From Mytilisepta virgata (lineage: Eukaryota; Mollusca; Bivalvia; Mytilida; Mytilidae): 64,000 nucleotides of DNA. Made by a program: the position numbers and the translations under genes. Positions 12,401 through 21,311 of this stretch are shown piece by piece. Each line of letters opens with the position of its first letter. The stretch's first letter is position 1. The notes beneath the pieces were generated by a model. It was given only the letters and a program-made list of their open reading frames with translations, was not told the DNA's origin and did no database searches. The stretch is from positions 65,480,694 to 65,544,693 of the forward strand of contig CM051520.1 of the NCBI GenBank assembly GCA_028015205.1. The letters are read 5' to 3'.

Positions 12401-15400
12401 TCTGATTGGGGATCATCACCAAAGATAGAGAAAGCAAACTATGATGGCAGCGGGAGAACAACGGTCGTAAATACAAATTTGAAATGGCCGAATGGGATGG
12501 CAATCGACTTCGATGGTAAGTATTGTAATTGCTTAAGTTCCGTTTAAAACCCCAAATGTATCTGATTACCTAGGAGGAAAATTTGCTAAAATGGGAAAAA
12601 TTAACATTGTACATATTTCATGACCCTTATGTTTTACATCTTCTGTGTGGTTTCTGTCGTTCAAAAGCAGCAATAAGGCGATCCAAATATCAGATTGCAG
12701 GCAATGATTCCAAAATCAATTTTCTTTAGGAGTTTTTATGCCTTGTATTGAAAAATATGACGAGTATGAACTGAAAACCTAACGAAATATTTTGATAGAA
12801 ATAGGCCTAATGGAAATCCTTTTGAACCAAAAACATAACAGATAAAGAGAATCCACAAAAAGTAAGGTAGTGTGGTTCTGCTACTTTGATTGAACTACGT
12901 ATTCATATGAAAAACAAAAATTATATTGGTTTCAGTTCTCTTCGTTGGACGGAATGTTGTAATATATAAAGAAGTCGCAAAATATTTCCAATTAAAGATG
13001 AGATATGTGATAATTTTTTAATGGATTACGTTTTCTGTATGAAGTGTTAATACTGTATTATAAATGATACATTTGAGGCAAAGAAAACTAAATGGTACTG
13101 CTAAAATACGTTACGTATACTGTATACTTCCATCGATTTACAATAGATCAAGCTATGGCGGATATATCATGCCATTTATGTCATTAATATTTAAACAAAT
13201 CTTTGAAACAAAATGGGCCCCCTATTAAATATGAATAAATATTGGCAGACTTAACCATGATTTGATTTTTTTTTTTTATTTCCAGAAAACAGACTTTACT
13301 TTGTTGATGCTGGAACAGACAAGATCGAAAGCGTGGATTTGAGTGGCGGAAGCAGACGAACAATTTACACTGAAAATAATTCTCATTTCTTCGCTATATC
13401 CATACATCAACAATATCTTTATTATACCGACTGGACCGAACAGTAAGACTTTGTAACTATTTAGAATTTCAAAGAATATATATTTTATTTAATAGATCAT
13501 CTAAATATGTAAGTCTACAAAATCAAAAGGTATTAAGAATTCTCACAATAACAGTAAAACGTATATGACTTGAAAGATCTGACTTTCTTTCCATAAAAGA
13601 AAAAAGAAAAGGGTTTACTTTCGTTTTTGAAAGAAGTTTAAATTAATTTGATATTAATATTTCTTATAAGAATTTGTTTGTTATTTGTTGTGTAAAAACT
13701 ATTTTTACTTGAAATTTACACTTGAAAAATGGCTGATAAATTATCGGAGAAAAAGGTTTTTTAATATACAAAAAACTGGCAGTCTTTTAATTGTCCCTTC
13801 CATAACTGTATTTGTGTCCAGACCTTCAAAAAAGCCCACACAAATTTTAAACTGACATATCACGGCAATGAGAGCAATAATAATGGAGAGGTGACACGAG
13901 GCTATGATTTTCCTAGTTCCCTAAAAAAAAATTTTTCCCAATTCCATAAAATCTTTGCCCTTTTTTCTCAATTCCCTAAATTTTTTGCTCAATTTTCCCA
14001 ATCCCCCCCCCCCAAAAATCATTCTCAAAAGTGTGTCACTTCCACAGTTATATGGCGAGCGCACCAATGTATTTATTAAGTAAAAGGTTCGGGAATTACT
14101 AAGAATAAGTAAGGTACGAGACTATTGTACTTCTTTTTTATTCTTGATAGCTCTGTTATGAGGGTGAAAAAAGATGGAACAGAAAGAACACGTGTTGGTC
14201 CTGCAACATTTAGAGAATTGTCCGATATCAGAATACATAAATACGGTTATGGACTACCAGGTAAAGATATCTCTACAACCACGTGACAAAATGAATATCT
14301 AGGAATAGTTTTGCAACTTGTAAATAACTCACTCGGAGTTTAGCTTTCTCTTAAATATTTCAATAAAGTGAAAGTATAAAGTATTTAATTAATTATTGTC
14401 TTTTCCACTAGTGAAATGGTAGAGTACCTGTCTGGCGAAGGATTGACTGATTAACAAGTTTGGAATGTATAATAACTTGATACAGTACTTAATTTTGTTT
14501 TTTTTTAGGTGTGGTAACACCAGCACCAATAATAATAGATGAAAGTCACATGTTTGCGAGACTGGTGGGGACAGGTGGACACAATGAAGGAACTGTCCAG
14601 GTGTTTGTTAATGGAGTCTGGGGGACTATATGTGATGATGGATGGAACAATGTTGATGCTGGGGTTATTTGTCATATGTTAGGATTTGGAAGGTACTATA
14701 GATCTAGCCTCTAAGAATTTTAATGTAAATTACTAGATTTGTCTTTTTATATTCGTTTTTTAAAAACCAAATGTGCTTTTTGGGTGTTAAGTAAAAAATC
14801 CGGATTGATAGTTGGATGAATTTTTCTTTAACGTCCAGTGGCAGCCAGGTGCATATCAGGACGAGAACATGTTGATATGATAATGGATATGATCCCTGTT
14901 TTGTACTAGACCGACACGCTGAGCCGGATTTTTAATGTGCAAGCTCACGAGGTAACTGTCCGCAGGAAGACATATCACCCCACGCGGACACATTATACTG
15001 ACTCCGAGCCGACCAGTAGATCTTTGCTCTTACTCCTAGATGCCGTATTCTTGGCGGAGAAGCAGCAAATACCAATTTTAATGTTTTTGGTTTGACCCGG
15101 CCGGGGATCGAACCCGCGACCTTCCGCACTCGAGGCGAGCACGCTACCACGAGACCATCCAGGCGGTCAAAAAATCCGAAGACGGCATCTAAATGACCTG
15201 AATTCAGAGCTAAGACGAATCGGTGAATAGATATTTATTAGTAATGGAGAAATTACACTAAAAAACCAATAATAATTTTTTTTTAAATAAATAAATACGT
15301 TATTTCACGAAGGGTAAACAGGCCATGCGCCAATAACTGAAAGTACACTTAGTACTGTATATATAAAAACGCTAGAAACGAAAAATCGTGCTGTTTTCAC

Positions 15401-18400
15401 AAAATTAAAAGAGAGAAAACGAATTCAAGAAGACTAAATTTCCACTAATATTTTTTGGAAAAGTAAGCCAGTTCTGTTCATAATGTTGGTGAATAGACAT
15501 GTTATATTACATTTACTTAGTACTTATATTATTGACCTAGATTTTTTATTATAATTTTCTAATTCGGGCTGTGTAAAAAATTTGTCGTTTGTATATTCAT
15601 CTGATTTCATGAGATTCAGGGAACTCTTTTATTCAGAGAAACATACTTTTCATACTTTAATTTTGTAGGAATAATGCATTAGCAGTATCGGATTCAAGAT
15701 ATGGTACATCTGGTTCTTATCCAATATTTTTGGACGAAGTTGATTGCCAGGGAACAGAAACACATATAGCCCAGTGTCAATTACCACAAGGCTGGGCTAT
15801 TCATGACTGTAAACATTCTGAGGACGCAGGAGTAAAGTGTCAATACAGTAAGCATAATCTTAAATTCTTTTCATTTTTTCTTAAACGCTGCTTTGAAATA
15901 TATTGGATTAATTTAACCCTGTGTCAATCCACCATCGGAGAGTGCAACCAAAAACCTATCTGACAATCCATCTAATCACTCATCTGTTAATCCGTCCAAT
16001 CACTCATCTAACAATTCGTCCAATCAATCATCTGATCATCCACCAAGTCAATATATTTTTTTTCTAAATGGGAGGATGCATAACTCATTCTTCGCAATAT
16101 TTTTTCAGTTTATTTTGTCAGGAAAAAATTTAAATTGAGAATATGGTGCTGGTAGGAATTTGCTGCAATCCTACCAAATTTTCTAATTGTTGTTTTCGGA
16201 GAGTGTTTTTACAATTTAACCAAGAAAAATACGATAGTTCCCGTGTTTGTTTTCACAGAAGAATATCTGCAAATGACACACTCTTCATAACTTTTGCTTC
16301 ATATCAATTCTCAGTCCATTACGCCAAGGGGAAAGAGTTTTCATTTTAAATTTGACCAATCAGGATCGACTTTGTGGACTTTCTGATTGTTTTATATTCA
16401 ATGCATTTGGAAGAGATATTTCATACAAGAAAATCTTTAAATTCGTCCAAGTTGAAAAATACTTAAAATTTACTGTAACACAATTGTAAAATTTGTGAAA
16501 CCTAAGGAGTATCTCCCTCGTGCATATCTCTGTCCTTAGATGGTTATGGCTTTACATCTTTTGGTCATTATGGTATTTTGAATTTGCTCTTCAACCTTTG
16601 GATTGCTATTTTGGTTTTCAACATTTAAGTCCTTGAGCACAACTGATGAGTCGTAAATCGACGACATTTGCACACGACATCAAAATTGATTTCAACGAAT
16701 TAAATTTCATTCAAAGATATTTCATATCCAGTTGCATATGCCCCAGGAGATTAAAAAAAGAAGTTTTAAATGGCGCACAGATAGATATATGCACTACATT
16801 CTATCTTTATTTTACCAGACCCATCACAAATAAGAACGTCACTTGTAACAGCTGCAACCATAAATAAAGAATTGTATCGAATTGATCTCGAAACCGGAAG
16901 CTATTCAGCTATTCCAAACCAAAATGTCTTCAACCCAGTTGCCTTGGATTTTGACAGCGTCGACAAGAAGATATACTATTCTGATGTACGCTTACAACAA
17001 ATTCGCAAGACAAACATTGATGGAAGTCAGATGACAATAGTTAAGCAATTGAGTGGTGGTATGTTTATTAAGTAAATTTCCGTTACTCTGACAAAATTGC
17101 AGAAGAAGGAAATATCTTTGAGAGACTACCGAAGCAATCACATAGAGGGAGCAGCTAATCATATAAAAAAGCGGAACAGGAAATCACAAACATTAAACAC
17201 AAAGAAAACCAACGAAAATTACACTAAAACAAACCATTATTCACCGGCAATGTTTATTGTCACATAAAACGGGACACTGAGTGATCCGGAAAGGTATGCT
17301 TTGCTCGCTTAGTTTACTAACGTCAGATGTAACATTGCAACTGAGAAAAAAACGGTAATTTGTCGTTTCCAGTAAGAACTGAAATCTCATTGAAGATATA
17401 TATTCTCATATGCGAGATAGAAACTTCGTAAGGATCCAGAAATCGCGTTGGTGTACCTAAAAATATGTTTTTCTACTGAAAACGTGTACTGTAGATCTCA
17501 ATATGCGTGACGAGTAGTTTGTGCAAATTTTCAGCCGTTCCAGACGGAATTGCAGTAGATAAAACTAACAGACTCCTTTTTTACACTGACTATGGTCGTG
17601 AGCTGGTTGCTTATATGAACTTAGATGGTACTAACGAACGTAATATTACAACTACTGGTGTATCCAATCCTCGAGGTATCACCTTAGATACAGCAAATAG
17701 GTAATCTCTTAATTATCTTAATTATAGTCACTTGTTAATTTTTTTTTATATAACTTTGATATTACAGAACATGGATTACTCATTTCTTTGCTGTAAAACA
17801 ATTTAGATTGACTGAATTAAATGTGGTTTAACGATTGTTCATCTATATTGTATCTTGGAAATATTGTTAGCAATCTCCAAAACAGAGGCTCTTGTATCTC
17901 CTACGTCAATCAATAACTTGATTCACGTAGGAGATACAAGAGCCTCTGTTTCGGAGATTATATTGTTAGATGTTATTTTTAAAACATTACAAATTTACAT
18001 TTAGTACATGAATGATAAATGGAATCATGGAATTTACTGTTTGTATGGGGAACAAATTGAAGTAAGAGAAGTGTGTATAATTTAAACTAGAGGCTCCCAG
18101 GAAATCATTTGCAGATTGAATTGTCTGGCTATGTCCATCTTGACTGGCAGTCTGGAACATTACTGTCAAGTTTCAATTGGCTCGCTAGTTTTACCAAATT
18201 GTTCACTGGCTTCAAACAATGATCTTTCGGTGAACTTTCCCATAAGGTCCTGTGTTAGACTATGTTTGACTCTGGTGGCCATCTTTGATGGCGTGTGGAG
18301 TCATGGGATATAATTCTGAATGAGGACCACCTAAGGACAATTGCTGTCGTGTTTTGACCAAGAAGTTTGAGAAGAGCAGATCTTTAAAGGAAAGTTTATG

Positions 18401-21311
18401 ACGACGACGGACGACGATGCAAAGTGATGACAATAGCTCACATGAGCTAAAAGGACCATATAAGGACCAATGCTGCCAAGTATTAGTTCCAATTGCTTAA
18501 GTAGTTTCTGACAAGAATATCCTTAAGTGAATTTCCCATTGGGTAATGTTGAATTAAGTTCGCCTGTGGCCACCATCCGGGTCATCAGATATAATTCTGA
18601 TAAAGCACCATGTAAGGACCATTGTTGCCAATTTAGGTTCCAATTGGCTTACTGATTTCAGACAAGAAAGGTTTTTAAGTCAATTTCCCTATAGAGTCCT
18701 ATGTTGAACTATGTCCGGCTCTAGTGGCCATCTTGGATGGCGGGTGGGGTCAATGAATACAATTCTGAAAGAGGACTATAAAAGGAACATTGCTGCTAAA
18801 TTTGGTCCCGATTACCCAAGTGGTTTCAGACAAGATCTTTACTAAGGGAATTTATCATCGGGTCCTATGTTAAATTAAATTCGCCTGTGGCGGCCATCTC
18901 ATTGTCCGGTTCATTGGATATAATTCTGATTTCTGGTTCTATATGGTGTACTGATTTCAAACAAGAACATTTTAGGTCCTATGTTAAACTATGTTCGGCT
19001 CCGGCAGTCATCATGGATGTCGCGCACGGTCACTGGATACCATTCTGAAAGAGAACCATCTAAGGACCAAGTTTTGTTTCAATTGTCCCAGTGGTTTCAG
19101 AGGAGATCTTTAAAGGAAAGTTTACGACGACCGACGACAAGTGATGGCATTATCTCACATGTATCTTTGGGAAAGGTGAGCTAAACATATTTTTATGTGG
19201 CAAATTTGATTTCAATTGAAAAATCAATTCAATTGGATTTACTTTTGATTTGCATGTTCATCATAAAAAATTTAACTTTGCTATTACAAATATTGAATGT
19301 AGGCTAACTGCATACATGTATTTCAGATGGCTATATTGGACAGATTGGGGAACTAATGCAAAAATTGAGAAAGCAAAATATGATGGAACAGGGAGACAGA
19401 CCTTGGTTAGCACTGACTTGAGTCTTCCAAATGCCATTGTGCTTGATCCTCAAAGTGTGTATTTAGTTTTTGTGTCACCTGCGGAACACATGGTCGACAC
19501 ATAGGGATCACTATCTTTCGTCTTGCGTCTTACGTCGTCTTGCGTCTTGCGTCGTCACACTTTTCTTCTATCCTCAACTCCTCGTAAACCGCTCAAAGGA
19601 ATTTGATGAAACTTTCTCTGTGCATTAACCTTAATGCACAGGTGTGCATATATATTTCATTTTTCGAAAATTTTAAAATTGACATTTTTGCAAAAAAGGG
19701 GGGGGTCAATCAAAACTTCTATCCTCAACTACTCCATAACCGCTCACAGGAATTTGATGAAAGTTTCTCTGTGCATTAACCTTAATGCACAGGTGTGCAT
19801 AATATTTCATTTTTCGAAAATTTTAAAATTGACATTTTTGCAAAAAAGGGGGGGTCAAAACTTCTCTCCTCAACTACTCCATAACCGCTCACAGGAATTT
19901 GATGAAAGTTTCTCTGTGCATTAATATATATTTCATTTTTAGACAATTTTAACTTTTTTGTGTAAAAATTGACATTTTTTAAAAAAGGGGGTGTCAAGAC
20001 TTCTTTCCTCAACTACTCCATAACCGCTAAAAGCAATTTGATGAAACTTTCTTTGCAAAGGTGTGCATATATATTTTATTTTTAGAAAATTTTAATATCT
20101 TTTGTAAAAATTGACGTCCGCAGGCGACACATGTCTTCCTTGGAAGACTCACACATTTTTTTCTTTTATGTTTATTTTATTACTGGGGACAGTTTCGCTG
20201 GAAGGGGTTGCCGACATTAGTGAAATGCTAAATTATCCTTAAGTGGAGCCTTAAGGTAAAAGTTACAAAGTAGTCAATGTATCTATAAAAAATGTTTCAA
20301 TATAGTTCCCGCGGTTTCCAAAAATAGAAATTAAAATAAAGGGTTATAATAATGATGTTGATTTCGAGATTTTATTTGCCACAAAAATCGATACTTTGTC
20401 AGTTCCTTTTTTTATGAAAATAAGTGAAAATTGATCTTTCAACTACAACGGAAACAGCAGTTGATTAAGGTGATGCAAAAACTGGAATCTTCGGTTTTCG
20501 GTTATTTGAAATCCTTGGGAAAACTTATTTTCATTTAGTTTGGTCATTAAGTTGATTTCTGTAGAAAACTTAATGTTTTTTGTTCTATTTTTTCGCTTTT
20601 CGAAGCTGGGAAACTTATATTTGCTGATGCTGGAACCAACAAAATTGAGTCCATCAACACAGACGGAAGTGGAAGGCACGTCATTTTTCAGGATGCTGGG
20701 GCCCATTTCTTTGGACTAGATGTGGACCAATCATATATTTATTTCTCTGACTGGAATAAACAGTAAGTATAGATCACAATTGTTCAGATACAGTTACGGA
20801 CGCCCCATTTTCAGATTTCACATTCTGACGAGTGCGTCAACGTAGCAGATTTTCTCCTTTTGGGGGGGGGGGGACAGTGAGTCACATTATTACTGCTTCA
20901 GTCTCTTTCTTCTTCTATTTGAGTAAAGTCAGTTTGTTACTTATTATGTTGGTTATTTCGTTTCAGTATTTATCCTCTCCGTTCTTAAGAATTTATCAGT
21001 CTATAGAAAATGAATAATCCAGTAATAATATTGTCTCTTTACCCTATTACATAGGAATCGGTAGCTTTTTCCTTATTGTCTTTTTCATACTCTCACGTGT
21101 CTTCGGACTGCTAGATTTCTCCCGTCTCTGCAATTCAAATCCTTCTTTAATTTGGTGTTTTACCTGTGTTATGGAATGATTTGTTATCTAATGTTTCAAT
21201 TATAATGTTGCTAGAGGAGTGCTGAGGATACACAAAGACGGGTCACATGAAGTTAATATTGGTCCTCCAATGTTTGGTAAAATGAATGCAATTAAAATCA
21301 TCAACGGTTGA
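5697..21311 (+). CDS. Secreted Ly6 / SRCR / YWTD-propeller protein, 19 exons, about 911 aa
   Basis: I do not recognise this gene by name. Exons were chained by GT-AG sites and phase: 5697-5730, 7072-7155, 7617-7699, 8186-8254, 9288-9438, 9711-9891, 10221-10399, 11404-11643, 11854-12022, 12388-12515, 13286-13442, 14151-14260, 14509-14692, 15669-15847, 16819-17058, 17535-17700, 19327-19454, 20606-20762, 21215-21311 (TGA). The sum is 2,736 nt in one open frame. Domain order: signal peptide; Ly6/uPAR-like domain (about residues 40-140); SRCR (141-260); six-bladed YWTD propeller (261-528); SRCR (529-649); propeller (650-911). There is no transmembrane segment after the signal peptide, so I infer a secreted protein. 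SRCR domains in animals often bind microbial or host ligands and YWTD propellers bind proteins; a recognition role in immunity or adhesion is inference. No EGF modules flank the propellers, unlike LDLR-family receptors. A possible AATAAA lies at 21,564. Confidence 0.85.
8515..8690. repeat. Dispersed repeat, copy in intron 4
   Basis: Related to 16,505-16,690 and 22,645-22,840. All three share CTCTGTCCT..., a TTTGCTCTTC-like segment, GACATTT and a conserved ...GTCGTAAATCGACNAAATGTGCACA... segment. The copies are diverged, so the family looks old. It is non-coding. Confidence 0.55.
9711..10399 (+). CDS. Exons 6-7: first SRCR domain (group A type)
   Basis: Exon 6 (181 nt) carries [19 protein letters not shown] and [10 protein letters not shown]; exon 7 (179 nt) carries [35 protein letters not shown]. 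This is the canonical scavenger-receptor cysteine-rich order (RLVGG, G.VEV, W G..C D D.W, A.V.C..LG, L/M..V.C.G.E..I..C, C.H..DAGV.C). Six cysteines (SIC, VIC, VNC, AEC, NDC, VEC) and a split over two exons match group A SRCR domains rather than the eight-Cys, single-exon group B. NCT is a possible N-glycosylation site. Confidence 0.92.
10725..11035 (+). mobile_element. Probable tRNA-derived SINE, degraded
   Basis: A tRNA-like 3' half is visible: TAGCGCATCGAACTACGAAG, then a B-box-like AGTTCGATTCC at 10,801-10,811. A CG-containing body of about 200 bp follows, unlike the AT-rich surroundings. The A box is not clear and I found no certain target duplication, so the ends are approximate. It sits in the intron after exon 7 of the Ly6-SRCR gene. 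Confidence 0.5.
11404..14260 (+). CDS. Exons 8-12: first YWTD (LDLR class B) beta-propeller
   Basis: Exon lengths are 240, 169, 128, 157 and 110 nt, about 268 residues, the size of one six-bladed propeller. YWTD-type strands appear as IYFVDG, IFYADTG, IYWSDWG, LYFVDAG and LYYTDWT, and the opening strand is [18 protein letters not shown]. Blade turns such as [12 protein letters not shown] and [12 protein letters not shown] are typical of LDLR class B repeats. There is no EGF module before or after it. The domain follows directly on SRCR 1 and precedes SRCR 2 through the short linker YGYGLPG. Confidence 0.9.
14509..15847 (+). CDS. Exons 13-14: second SRCR domain (group A type)
   Basis: Exon 13 (184 nt) encodes [19 protein letters not shown] and [18 protein letters not shown]; exon 14 (179 nt) encodes [18 protein letters not shown] and [17 protein letters not shown]. 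It has six cysteines in the same positions and the same phases as the first SRCR domain. The intron between the two exons contains a complete tRNA-derived SINE (14,803-15,168). The domain is clearly a paralogous copy of exons 6-7. Confidence 0.92.
14803..15168 (-). mobile_element. Full-length tRNA-derived SINE with 10-bp target duplication
   Basis: On the minus strand the 5' end carries TGGTCTCGTGG (15,147-15,157), an A-box-like motif, and GGTTCGATCCC (15,104-15,114), a B box. The spacing and surrounding sequence are like a tRNA gene. The 366-bp body is flanked by AAAAAATCCG at 14,793-14,802 and again at 15,169-15,178, a direct repeat consistent with LINE-assisted insertion. It lies in the intron between the two exons of the second SRCR domain. 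Confidence 0.8.
15962..16045 (+). repeat. 24-bp minisatellite, about 3.5 units
   Basis: Units start at 15,962, 15,986, 16,010 and 16,034 (partial). The core is AATCCRTCYAATCACTCATCT, with substitutions between units. Intronic. Confidence 0.75.
16505..16690. repeat. Dispersed repeat, copy in intron 14
   Basis: Second copy of the family at 8,515-8,690 and 22,645-22,840. It shares AAGGAGTATCTCCCTCGTG with the 22.6-kb copy and the TCGTAAATCGACGA segment with both. Confidence 0.6.
16819..21311 (+). CDS. Exons 15-19: second YWTD beta-propeller and C-terminus
   Basis: Exon lengths are 240, 166, 128, 157 and 97 nt (to the stop), against 240, 169, 128, 157 and 110 in the first propeller. YWTD-type strands: [35 protein letters not shown]. 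Blade turns [12 protein letters not shown] and [12 protein letters not shown] align with module 1. The stop TGA at 21,309-21,311 falls in the exon equivalent to exon 12, so the protein ends at the propeller edge. Exon 17 uses a weak donor (AAA|GTGTGT at 19,455), and a composite repeat starts about 20 bp downstream of it. Confidence 0.88.
17872..17959. repeat. Near-perfect 35-bp inverted repeat in intron 16
   Basis: Arm 17,872-17,906 and arm 17,925-17,959 are reverse complements at 34 of 35 positions. The 18-nt spacer can itself pair (AATCAA with TTGATT), leaving a 4-nt loop. RNA from either strand would fold into a hairpin of about 42 bp. It lies in the intron between exons 16 and 17. Confidence 0.85.
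18088..19184 (-). repeat. Composite repeat, AGCTCACC family, in intron 16
   Basis: It begins TAGAGGCTCCCAGG and ends GGTGAGCTAA, the reverse of the copies at 44.5, 48.5 and 50.8 kb. The core is a set of diverged units of about 200 bp with GGACCATTGCTGCC, GGTTTCAGACAAGA and GTGGCCATCTTGGATG motifs. A GACGACGGACGACG stretch marks the region near each head-like end (near 18,405 and 19,125), so two elements may be joined. Confidence 0.7.
19475..20155. repeat. Composite repeat with four tandem core units, in intron 17
   Basis: The head has CACCTGCGGAACACATGGTC followed by a (GTCTTGCGTC)n-like stretch at 19,519-19,555. Four core units of about 138-152 bp begin near 19,565, 19,719, 19,863 and 20,001; each has CTCAACTNCTC...ACCGCT, AATTTGATGAAA and a poly-A/poly-G tract. 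The tail GACGTCCGCAGGCGACACATGTC resembles the reverse of the head. The layout matches the other composite repeats of the window. Confidence 0.7.

Noticed and set aside
18405..19140. CGACGACGG stretches considered as CpG-island promoters
   Set aside because: They are the triplet stretch next to the head of AGCTCACC-family repeats and recur in every copy.
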